From CAZJKE01 sp964555625 (GTDB lineage Bacteria; Planctomycetota; Phycisphaerae; Phycisphaerales; SM1A02): a DNA stretch of 43,932 nucleotides. Shown here in pieces: positions 24,175-31,658 of the stretch (position 1 is the first letter of the stretch; each line of letters starts with the position of its first letter). The notes under the pieces are model-generated. The model was not told the DNA's origin. It did no database searches and worked only from the letters and a program-made list of their open reading frames with translations. The stretch is taken from contig CAZKTE010000007.1 in NCBI GenBank assembly GCA_964555625.1, forward strand, positions 1 through 43,932, written 5' to 3'. Position numbers and translations under genes: made by a program.

Positions 24175-25851
24175 ATGCGAGCACAAATTGCATTCATCCT
24201 GGTGGGACTGGCCGGCTGCGACGCCGGCTTCCCATCCATCGACGCGCGTGTCGACGCCCTGATGTCCGAGTCCAGCGAGGCCATGGGGGGCCAGGCGCCT
24301 GCGCCGCGGATCGACACATGGGCCACGGTGACCAGCAGCGACGTCGACCTGGTCGATCCTGCACCCGAGACCACCAATCCGGCACCAGATGACCTAGCCT
24401 TCGCGCCGGCACCGCTACAAGATCCCGATGCGATCGCCGATGCGCTCGATCAGGCTGCGGCCCTCCTGGAGGCAGAGACGACCCCGCTCCCACTGGACGC
24501 TGCCCTGCTCTGGGCTACGGCGCACTCCCAGGAGTACGAGTCCGCAGAGTACGACTACATGTCCGCCTGCCTCTCGCTGCTCTATGAGCAACACCTCTGG
24601 GGACCGCGGTTCTTCGACACGATCACCACGAGTGTCGACGCCGACGCGGACGAGGGCTTCTACGACTCGGCCATCACCGTCGTCAACGACTTCGACATCA
24701 CCCATCGCCTCCCGTACGGGGGTGATGTGTCTGCCGGCGTCCTGGCAACCGTGGTGGACGACATCCATGGAACTGTCACCGATGATCGCGGCACGAGCCT
24801 CACGCTCGACGTCTCCATCCCGTTGCTCAAGGGCGCCGGGGCCGTCGCGCGCGAGGATCTGATCCAAGCCAAGCGCGACATGGTCTACGCAGCGCGCACC
24901 TTCGAGCGGTTCCGCCGCTCGTTCCTGCGGCAGCTCGTCGGGGACTACCTCAACCTCGTCGTGCGCCGCCAGGCGCTTGACAACGCCCAGCGCGGCGTCG
25001 AGTCACTTCGGCAGCTTGCGCGGCGCCAGCAAGCGCTCTACGAGGCGGGCCGCGCGCGGCTCTATGACTCGGCCGACGCGGAGAATCAGGCGCTTGCCTC
25101 CATCGCAAGTCTCAGCCAGTCCTGGGAGCAGTACCGCCTCGCGGTTGATCGATTCAAGGTGCGCATCGGCTGGCCGGTCGACGATCCCGTCCGCATCGAG
25201 TCCGCATCACTGGGCCTGGTCCCGCCGGCTGTCACCATGGGCGAGGCGGTCACCTCCGCGATGACCAATCGCCTCGACCTGCAGACCGAGGCGGACGAAC
25301 TCGAGGACGCCGAGCGCAGCGTCCAAAACGCCCGCAACGCCCTGCTGCCCAACCTGACCCTGACGGCAGGCATCGACGTTGCCAGCGATGACGACACCGT
25401 CACCTCGTTTGACGCGGGCAATACCAATCTCGACGCCGGACTGTCGCTGGAGGTGCCCCTCGATCGCAAGCGTGAGGGGATAATCGTCCGGCAAGCCCAG
25501 ATCACGCTGCAGAAGGCCCGTCGCAGCGAGCAGGTGCTGCGCGACACGATCGCCGTGGACGTACGATCGGCGCTGCGTGACATCGACGTCTTCCGGTTTT
25601 CGCTGGACCTCCAAGAGCGAAACGTGCAGATCGCGCAGCTCGGCCTTGACTCGATCATGGCCGATCCGGATCGAGTCTCGGTCCTCGACCAGACCCGAGC
25701 CATCGAGGAGCTCCAGGACGCTCGCGACGCACGTGACAGTGCACGCCGGGACCTGGAACTTGCGATTCTCGACTATCTCTTGCACGCCGGACAACTGCGC
25801 GTGCAGGCTGGCGGCACGCTAGAGCCACTGGCGGGATTGCGGGGATCGTAG
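24175..25851 (+). CDS. TolC-like outer-membrane efflux lipoprotein
   Basis: This 558-residue protein has a lipoprotein signal ending at C15 (LVGLAGC). About 80 Asp/Pro/Ala-rich residues follow, then an outer-membrane efflux protein domain. Its long helical repeats (LVGDYLNLVVRRQALDNAQR, RQQALYEAGRARLYDSADA and a second copy after 330) and RLDLQTEADELEDAE resemble TolC. Such proteins form trimeric channels. The frame is open upstream, but the signal peptide and TAGAAT box fix the ATG at 24175. The next gene encodes the periplasmic adaptor. Confidence 0.88.
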   Translation: MRAQIAFILVGLAGCDAGFPSIDARVDALMSESSEAMGGQAPAPRIDTWATVTSSDVDLVDPAPETTNPAPDDLAFAPAPLQDPDAIADALDQAAALLEAETTPLPLDAALLWATAHSQEYESAEYDYMSACLSLLYEQHLWGPRFFDTITTSVDADADEGFYDSAITVVNDFDITHRLPYGGDVSAGVLATVVDDIHGTVTDDRGTSLTLDVSIPLLKGAGAVAREDLIQAKRDMVYAARTFERFRRSFLRQLVGDYLNLVVRRQALDNAQRGVESLRQLARRQQALYEAGRARLYDSADAENQALASIASLSQSWEQYRLAVDRFKVRIGWPVDDPVRIESASLGLVPPAVTMGEAVTSAMTNRLDLQTEADELEDAERSVQNARNALLPNLTLTAGIDVASDDDTVTSFDAGNTNLDAGLSLEVPLDRKREGIIVRQAQITLQKARRSEQVLRDTIAVDVRSALRDIDVFRFSLDLQERNVQIAQLGLDSIMADPDRVSVLDQTRAIEELQDARDARDSARRDLELAILDYLLHAGQLRVQAGGTLEPLAGLRGS

Positions 25852-25866
25852 GCGTGGGCAGGGGCG

Positions 25867-25872
25867 TACAAT
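25867..25872 (+). promoter_or_regulatory. TACAAT -10-like box of the adaptor gene
   Basis: TACAAT ends 8 nt before the ATG at 25881 in the 29-nt gap after the efflux gene. It argues against an alternative GTG start at 25854. Confidence 0.5.
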
Positions 25873-25880
25873 TGGGTGCC

Positions 25881-27362
25881 ATGCGTCGCGCGCTCTCCAC
25901 GACCGCTCTCGTCATTGTCGTCGCCCTCGGCGCGGTGATTGTCCTGGGCCTGGCCACCATGGGCGGTGGATCCTCCACCGCCGCAGCCCCTGGTGAGCTC
26001 TTTGCCATCACCCAAGGTGGCTTCGACATCACGGTGCCCGCCAGCGGCCACCTGCGCGCCGCCAACCAGGTCATGGTTCGTAACGAGCTCGAGTCGGGAG
26101 CCGTCATCACAGAGCTCGTGCCCGAGGGCAAGATCGTCAGTGAAGGCGACATCCTCATGCGACTCAACGACGAGGCGATTCTCGACGGCATCCGAAATGC
26201 AGAGTTCAACCTCACCCAGGCACAGAGCGACTTCGAGAATGTCCGCACGAACCTCGAGATCCTCCGCAAGAAGCGCGACAGCGAGCTGGCCACCAAGCAG
26301 CTGGCCATCGATCTAGCGGACTTGGCATTGCAGTCCTGGCGAGAGGGAGAGGTAGTGGCCGAGCGCCTGAAACTGCGACTGGCCATCGAGACGGCGCAGA
26401 AGAATCACGAGCGACTCAAGCACAAGTACGAGTCGTCCCTGCGGCTCTTCGAGCAGAAGTTCATCAGCAAGGACGAACTCGACCAGGACGAGATTGCGCT
26501 GCTCAATGCGGACGCGGCGCTCAAGCGCGCCGACCTCGACTCCGAGGTGTACGAGCAGTACACCTACAGGCAGGACAAGCAGATCAAGGAGTCAGATCTG
26601 CGGCAGGCCCGCGACGAGATGGAGCGAGCCGTGGCCCGGCTCGCCTCGGAACTGCGCGGCACGGAGTCCAGCCTCGCAAACTATGAGAAGCGGTTGGCCA
26701 ATCGCACCGAAAGCCTCGATAACCTCCGTCGCCAACTCGAGCTCTGTACCGTCGTCGCGCCGTCCGAGGGGATGGTCATCTACGCCACGAGCATGGGGGA
26801 TCGCGAGGGCGATGAAGAACTCAAGGTCGGTCGCACGCTTTACCGCAACGAGCTGGTCCTCTTGATCCCAGACATGTCCAAGATGGTCGCCTCCGTGAAG
26901 GTAAACGAGGCCCTCAGCGGCCTGATCGCGGAGGGGCAGCGGGCCTCGATCACCTGCGACGCGTTCCCGGATTCGACCCTCTCGGGGACCGTCTCATTCG
27001 TGGGTGTGCTCGCCGAGGGTGGCGGCTGGCGAGACCCGTCGCGACGTGACTACACGATGAAGATCGACATCGACGACGGGCATGACATGGGCCTCAAACC
27101 CTCCATGCGCTGTACCGCCGACATCGAGGTAGGCCGCGTCGACGACGCGCTCTTTGTCCCGATCCACGCCATTCATCGCACGGCCGATACGGCATGGGTC
27201 TGGCGACGTGATGGCGGCGGATTCGCCCAGCACCCGGTCACGGTCGGTCAGTTCAGCGAGCGCTACGTCGTGATCGAAGCGGGTCTTGCAGACGGAGACG
27301 AGGTCCTGCTCCGAGAGCCCGCCCCTTCCCAGGTCACATCGCGCCTGGACCAGCCATCGTGA
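25881..27362 (+). CDS. HlyD-family periplasmic adaptor
   Basis: This 493-residue protein has an N-terminal membrane anchor (about residues 9-26) and a first half-lipoyl segment (GAVITELVPEGKIVSEGDIL). A long coiled-coil hairpin of about 200 residues rich in Glu, Lys, Arg and Leu follows. The second lipoyl half (LCTVVAPSEGMVIYA) and a beta-barrel with VNEALSGLIAEGQRA complete the adaptor. It bridges an inner-membrane pump to a TolC-like channel. No ABC permease, MFS or RND gene is adjacent. ubiX overlaps its stop by 4 nt. Confidence 0.9.
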   Translation: MRRALSTTALVIVVALGAVIVLGLATMGGGSSTAAAPGELFAITQGGFDITVPASGHLRAANQVMVRNELESGAVITELVPEGKIVSEGDILMRLNDEAILDGIRNAEFNLTQAQSDFENVRTNLEILRKKRDSELATKQLAIDLADLALQSWREGEVVAERLKLRLAIETAQKNHERLKHKYESSLRLFEQKFISKDELDQDEIALLNADAALKRADLDSEVYEQYTYRQDKQIKESDLRQARDEMERAVARLASELRGTESSLANYEKRLANRTESLDNLRRQLELCTVVAPSEGMVIYATSMGDREGDEELKVGRTLYRNELVLLIPDMSKMVASVKVNEALSGLIAEGQRASITCDAFPDSTLSGTVSFVGVLAEGGGWRDPSRRDYTMKIDIDDGHDMGLKPSMRCTADIEVGRVDDALFVPIHAIHRTADTAWVWRRDGGGFAQHPVTVGQFSERYVVIEAGLADGDEVLLREPAPSQVTSRLDQPS

Positions 27363-27979
27363 GTACCAGGAGAATCGTGCTGGGCATCAGCGGCGCCAGT
27401 GGTGCTCCCTACGCTCTGCGCGCCCTGCAGTTGATGCTCGCCGCGGGCGTCGAGGTGCACCTGGCGATCACGCCGCTGGGCCGCCGGCTGCTCTTCGAGG
27501 AGTGCGACGTGCGGCGACTGGACGCCTCGTCGCTGGGCGCGGCGGACCACGCCGACCTCTTGCGCGTTCATGGTGACAATGACATGGGCGCGCTGATCGC
27601 CTCGGGTTCCTTCGTGCACGATGGAATGCTGATCCTGCCGTGCTCGAGCAACACGCTCGGCGCGCTAGCCGCGGGCATCACGACGACGCTCCTGCAGCGG
27701 GCTGCGGCCGTCGCGCTCAAGGAGCGACGCCGACTGATCATCGCCCATCGCGAGACGCCGCTGACGACCATCGATCTTGGCAACATGGAGAAGCTGGCAA
27801 TCGCCGGTGCCACCATCATGCCCCTCTCGCCGGGCTTCTACACCATGCCAGCGACGATCGCCGACCTGGTTGACTTCATGGTCGCGAGGATTCTGGATCT
27901 AATGGAGGTTCCACACGACCTGCAGGTGCGATGGGATCCCCACGCGACGACGAAGCCGGGTGCTACACTCCGGGCATGA
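27359..27979 (+). CDS. ubiX: Flavin prenyltransferase UbiX
   Basis: This 206-residue enzyme prenylates FMN to make the cofactor of UbiD decarboxylases. The N-terminal GISGASGAPYALR, the ILPCSSNTLGALAAGI segment, and RETPLTTIDLGNMEKLAIAGATIMP match UbiX well. It starts with GTG in a GTGA overlap with the adaptor stop, so it is coupled to it. No ubiD gene is in the window. The C-terminal 30 residues are less conserved and contain the TACACT box of the next gene. Confidence 0.95.
   Translation: MSTRRIVLGISGASGAPYALRALQLMLAAGVEVHLAITPLGRRLLFEECDVRRLDASSLGAADHADLLRVHGDNDMGALIASGSFVHDGMLILPCSSNTLGALAAGITTTLLQRAAAVALKERRRLIIAHRETPLTTIDLGNMEKLAIAGATIMPLSPGFYTMPATIADLVDFMVARILDLMEVPHDLQVRWDPHATTKPGATLRA
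27964..27969 (+). promoter_or_regulatory. TACACT -10-like box inside the ubiX end
   Basis: TGCTACACT, with an extended TGN, ends 6 nt before the ATG at 27976. It would give a leaderless mRNA for the lipoprotein gene. Confidence 0.55.
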
Positions 27980-28518
27980 CGCGACGACTGTCTCTCCTTG
28001 CTCTGGTCGCGGTCGCGGGGTGTTCCTCGTACGCGACGTACCCTTCAATCGAAACTGACACTGCCCTGGCGCTCACCAACGCCACGTACCAGCCGGCGCC
28101 CGAGATCATGGCGACGACGCTGGCGTGGATCGACGAGCAGTACGGCAGTGGTGACACGGTGGTGTTCAACCTGCCGGCAGGCATGGTCCCGGTGGTCTAC
28201 GACCGCGTGGTCGCGCATCTTGGCGATGCCTCGCCCATGACGGCTACCGGCCAGGCGGCCACGCAGTTGTTGGAGTTGCGGATCCGCGGCCTCTCGGCGC
28301 AGGCGGACGTCATCTATCCCACAAGCAGCGGTACCTGGCATCGCTCGACGATCTATCTCTCGACGACGCTCCTGAAGCCCTGGACGGTGGAGCGTGAGCG
28401 CACGTGGAATGTCCCGGTAACCGACTGGCCGGCGCCCAACTACCCCGACGCAGTCGCCGCGTGGGAAGCGGCGCGCAGCGACAGCCAGGCCACGGCGAAC
28501 ACGTCGGACGCGCCGTGA
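27976..28518 (+). CDS. Uncharacterised lipoprotein
   Basis: I do not recognise the domain of this 180-residue protein. It has a lipoprotein signal MTRRLSLLALVAVAGC with C16, then SSYATYPS and a soluble region of about 150 residues with mixed strands and helices. It overlaps ubiX by 4 nt and the deaminase GTG by 4 nt (GTGA). The frame is open 15 codons upstream, but the signal peptide and the TACACT box at 27964 decide the ATG at 27976. Confidence 0.75.
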   Translation: MTRRLSLLALVAVAGCSSYATYPSIETDTALALTNATYQPAPEIMATTLAWIDEQYGSGDTVVFNLPAGMVPVVYDRVVAHLGDASPMTATGQAATQLLELRIRGLSAQADVIYPTSSGTWHRSTIYLSTTLLKPWTVERERTWNVPVTDWPAPNYPDAVAAWEAARSDSQATANTSDAP

Positions 28519-28958
28519 GCGACGCTCGAGCGTGGCTCGATGCCGCGATCGAGCAGGCCGAGCAATCCTGGAGCGAAGGGGGAATTCCAATTGGCGCGGT
28601 ACTTGTCGACGCGGCCGGCGAGATTGTTGCGCGTGGGCACAACGATCGCGTACAGCGCGGTGACCCCACCGCGCACGCCGAGATCACCTGCATCCGAAAC
28701 GCCGGTCGCCGCCGCGACTGGTCGCAGTGCACGCTCGTCTCGACGCTCAGCCCCTGCCCCATGTGCAGCGGGGCGGCGGTGCTGCTGCGCATCCCACGTG
28801 TGATCGTCGGCGAGCACAAGACATTTCAAGGCGCAGAGCCGTGGATGGCTGAGCACGGGATCGCGGTCGAGGTACTCCACGACGAGCGATGCGTGACGCT
28901 CATGGAACGCCTGAAGGCCCAGAAACCTGAGCTGTGGGCCGAGGACATCGGTTTGTGA
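28515..28958 (+). CDS. Cytosine deaminase, yeast Fcy1-like
   Basis: This 147-residue zinc enzyme belongs to the CDA/nucleoside deaminase fold. Zinc ligands are H54 (AHAE, with catalytic E56) and C81 and C84 (SPCPMC). The C-terminal half follows yeast cytosine deaminase closely: IPRVIVGEH, HDERC and the ending PELWAEDIG, where Fcy1 ends PQDWFEDIG. That favours cytosine to uracil rather than tRNA adenosine or guanine deamination. It starts with GTG overlapping the lipoprotein stop. upp at 23475-24122 would use its product. Confidence 0.85.
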   Translation: MSDARAWLDAAIEQAEQSWSEGGIPIGAVLVDAAGEIVARGHNDRVQRGDPTAHAEITCIRNAGRRRDWSQCTLVSTLSPCPMCSGAAVLLRIPRVIVGEHKTFQGAEPWMAEHGIAVEVLHDERCVTLMERLKAQKPELWAEDIGL

Positions 28959-29012
28959 GGGAATTCGTGGTCCTGCCTCGGTCCGGTCCTGGGGTCGGGC
29001 GAGAGTCGGTCC

Positions 29013-29258
29013 ATGAGATTGCTGCTTGCCATTGTCTTGCTGGGCGTTTCGACAGCGACCGCTGCTGCCCAGCAACTGGAACTGACCTTTACGGGATCCG
29101 TCACTGAATACATGGGCGGGAACTGGACTTCGTACCTCGTTATTGCGCACATGAGTGCCCTCTGGCGCTACTTTCTTGGCGCACCAACGATTATTTGTTC
29201 GAATGATGTCTTGATGCGCGTACATGCGTCCGCGCACCGGAAGGAAGGTTCGCCATGA
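29013..29258 (+). CDS. Small exported-protein ORF, possibly a truncated gene
   Basis: This 81-residue ORF is the first in a 430-nt stretch (28959-29389) without an established gene. It opens with a good signal peptide (MRLLLAIVLLGVSTATAAAQ) and LELTFTGSVTEYMGG, which resembles the beginning of secreted beta-rich proteins. The later part (IAHMSALWRYFLGAPTIIC) does not, and local GC falls. It may be the stump of a longer exported gene, or a real small protein. No box or clear ribosome site precedes it. Its stop overlaps the next ATG (ATGA). Confidence 0.35.
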   Translation: MRLLLAIVLLGVSTATAAAQQLELTFTGSVTEYMGGNWTSYLVIAHMSALWRYFLGAPTIICSNDVLMRVHASAHRKEGSP

Positions 29259-29386
29259 AGCGACCAATTACACCAAAGCGGTCTCGCACCAGCAGGCCCA
29301 GGTCCACCACCCGTGCTGCCTTGCGCATACGTCGGCCGTCGACTAACCGCTCGCAGGCCGAGCGACCCGTCGCAGCACGCTCCTGA
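29255..29386 (+). CDS. 43-residue highly basic peptide ORF
   Basis: ATG at 29255 follows the strong ribosome site GGAAGGAAGG (29239-29248) and opens 43 residues rich in Arg, Pro, Ser and Thr (MKRPITPKRSRTSRPRSTTR begins it), ending at TGA 29384-29386. It has no Asp and only one Glu (E36), and does not match a ribosomal protein I know. It may bind RNA or DNA. It ends 3 nt before the convergent thiolase stop. The ribosome site makes it more credible than its size suggests. Confidence 0.45.
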   Translation: MKRPITPKRSRTSRPRSTTRAALRIRRPSTNRSQAERPVAARS

Positions 29387-29389
29387 TCC

Positions 29390-30565
29390 CTAGTCGCGCT
29401 CGATCAACATCGACACGGCGTTGCCGCCACCAAGGCAGAGGCTGGCAACACCACGCTTCGCATCAACATGCTGCATCCGGTGGACGAGGGTCACCAGTAC
29501 TCGCGCGCCACTTGCGCCGATGGGATGTCCAACGGCGATCGCGCCGCCCCAGTCATTGACCCGCTCCTCGTCAACGCCCAGCGCGCGCATGTTCTGCAAC
29601 GCCTGCGCGGCGAACGCCTCGTTGAGCTCGTAGCAATCCACGTCATCAACACCAAGCCCATTGCGCTCCAGCATCGCAGCCACGCCCAGCGCCGGCGCAG
29701 TGAAGATCTCCTTGGGAGGTACTCCCTGCGTGTGGGCATCGACGATGCGGGCCATCGGCTCGCTGCCGAGCTCCGCGGCGCGATCAGCTGAGGCGACCAC
29801 CAGAGCTGCGCCGCCGTCGCTGATCTGTGATGCGTTGCCCGCCGTGACACTGCCCTCCCTGGCAAAGACAGGTCTCAGCTTGGCGAGCCCGTCGGCGCTC
29901 GAGTCCCCTCGAATCCCCTCGTCTGCGTCCACGTCCGCCTTCTGCTTGGCGTCCGCGGCGCTGACTGTCGTGATCTCGTTTGCAAACCGGCCCTCCCGTG
30001 TGGCCGCGGCAGCCTTCTGGTGGGAGGCTGCAGCGAAGGCATCCTGATCATCGCGGCTGACGTCAAACGTCTCGGCGATCCACTCCGCCGCGCTGCCCAT
30101 CCCCCAGCCCTCGAAGGCGCACGTGAGCCCATCATGCTCCATGTGATCGACCAGCTGGCCGGCCCCGAACTTGAGGCCACCGCGAACGCTGGCCAAGTGA
30201 GGGGAGGCGGACATGTTCTCCATGCCGCCGGCTACGACCAGAGAGTTGTCGCCGGCGCGGATCGACTGAGATGCCTGCATGACGGCCTGGAGGCCGCTGC
30301 CGCAGACCTTGTTGATCGTGACTGCGTTGAGTGTGTCTGGACACCCGGCTTTCAGACCCGCCTGTCGCGCCGGGTTCTGGCCAATGCCCGCCTGCAGGAC
30401 GCAGCCCATGATGCACTCGTCGACATCCGCGGGCGATGCGCCGCTGTCTGCGAGCGCATCCCCGATGGCCCAGGCGCCCAACTGCGGCGCCGCGACGCGA
30501 GAGAGCCCGCCGAGGAATCGGCCGATGGGTGTGCGGCGGGCAGCGAGGATGACGGGCTGGCTCAT
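29390..30565 (-). CDS. Acetyl-CoA acetyltransferase (thiolase)
   Basis: This 391-residue enzyme joins or cleaves acetyl-CoA units. The nucleophile is C88 (NKVCGSGLQA), and the C-terminal motifs GHPIGASGAR (H347) and CLGGGNAV (C377) complete the catalytic triad. NEAFAAQ and GGMENMS are also typical. The frame runs upstream to 30739 without homology, so the ATG at 30565 is chosen. It might feed acetoacetyl-CoA synthesis or degrade fatty acids; no partner genes are adjacent. It is divergent from fbp. Confidence 0.95.
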   Translation of the reverse strand: MSQPVILAARRTPIGRFLGGLSRVAAPQLGAWAIGDALADSGASPADVDECIMGCVLQAGIGQNPARQAGLKAGCPDTLNAVTINKVCGSGLQAVMQASQSIRAGDNSLVVAGGMENMSASPHLASVRGGLKFGAGQLVDHMEHDGLTCAFEGWGMGSAAEWIAETFDVSRDDQDAFAAASHQKAAAATREGRFANEITTVSAADAKQKADVDADEGIRGDSSADGLAKLRPVFAREGSVTAGNASQISDGGAALVVASADRAAELGSEPMARIVDAHTQGVPPKEIFTAPALGVAAMLERNGLGVDDVDCYELNEAFAAQALQNMRALGVDEERVNDWGGAIAVGHPIGASGARVLVTLVHRMQHVDAKRGVASLCLGGGNAVSMLIERD

Positions 30566-30607
30566 GTGGTGGCTCCGGGGGGGTCCGGGGTCGATGCGCG
30601 GCCGCGG

Positions 30608-30613
30608 TACAAT
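30608..30613 (+). promoter_or_regulatory. TACAAT -10-like box of fbp
   Basis: TACAAT lies 54 nt before the fbp ATG, the longest leader of the boxes noted here. GGCGGAAAA before the start is a weak ribosome site. Confidence 0.4.
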
Positions 30614-30667
30614 CAGTCCTCTGCAGCCGCGAGCGATGCATGGTACTCGCCGGCGGAAAACGCCCCC

Positions 30668-31654
30668 ATGGACACTACCTGGACCAGTGACAACCTCACC
30701 AGCCTCCAGAGCCACATCCTGGCCGAGGAGCAGAAGCACCCGGGCGCAACGGGCGAGTTCTCCTGGATCCTCTCGGCGATCTCCCTAGCTACCAAGGCCA
30801 TCGGAAACAAGGTCCGACGGGCACAACTCGACGACGTGCTCGGGGACACTGGCACACAGAACGTCCAGGGCGAGGGCCAACAGAAGTTGGATGTCATCGC
30901 CAACGAGCTCATCATGCGGTGTCTCGGCGACCGCGACAACGTCGGCGTCCTCGGCAGCGAAGAGGACGAGGAGCCCATGATCCTCCGTCGACGCGCCGAG
31001 GGTGGCCGCTACGCGGTGCTCTTCGATCCCCTTGACGGCTCCTCCAACCTCGACGTTGCCGTTGGAGTGGGAACCATCTTCAGCGTCTTGCGCCTCGGCG
31101 ACGAGGGCACCCCGGAAGAGGCCATGCTCCAGCCGGGCCGCCAGCAGGTGGCCGCTGGCTACGTGCTCTATGGCTCGTCGATCATCTGCGTGCTGACCAC
31201 CGGCCACGGTGTTGACATGTTTGCGCTCGACGAGTCGATCGGCTCGTTCGTGCTCGTGCAGCCCAAGCTCATGATCCCAGAGGGAAACAACACCTACTCC
31301 ATCAACGAGGCATACATCGATCGCTTCGACCAGTCCTACCGCGACTACCTGGCTTGGGCGCACGGCGAGGGCTACTCGAGCCGCTACATCGGGTCGATGG
31401 TCGCCGACGTTCACCGCACCCTGCTCAAGGGCGGAGTCTTCCTCTATCCGCCCACCAGCGACCGTCCAGATGGCAAGCTGCGCCTGATGTACGAGGCCAA
31501 TCCGATGGCGATGATCATCGAGCAGGCCGGCGGCAAGGCGTGTGCGTGCACGACGCCCATCCTCGACATTGAGCCCGCCGGGCTCCACCAGCGCACCAGT
31601 GTCATTCTCGGCTCAAGCGACCAGGTTGATGCCGTCATGTCGCACCTCTCCTAA
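30668..31654 (+). CDS. fbp: Fructose-1,6-bisphosphatase, class I
   Basis: This 328-residue enzyme hydrolyses fructose 1,6-bisphosphate in gluconeogenesis or the Calvin cycle. The metal-binding SEEDEE (97-102) and FDPLDGSSN (119-127), together with NNTYSINEAY, RYIGSMVADVHRTLLKGG and KLRLMYEANPMA, are class I signatures. The ATG at 30668 begins the family match; upstream open sequence is not conserved. The MmgE/PrpD gene follows after 4 nt and is probably cotranscribed. Confidence 0.96.
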   Translation: MDTTWTSDNLTSLQSHILAEEQKHPGATGEFSWILSAISLATKAIGNKVRRAQLDDVLGDTGTQNVQGEGQQKLDVIANELIMRCLGDRDNVGVLGSEEDEEPMILRRRAEGGRYAVLFDPLDGSSNLDVAVGVGTIFSVLRLGDEGTPEEAMLQPGRQQVAAGYVLYGSSIICVLTTGHGVDMFALDESIGSFVLVQPKLMIPEGNNTYSINEAYIDRFDQSYRDYLAWAHGEGYSSRYIGSMVADVHRTLLKGGVFLYPPTSDRPDGKLRLMYEANPMAMIIEQAGGKACACTTPILDIEPAGLHQRTSVILGSSDQVDAVMSHLS

Positions 31655-31658
31655 CACC

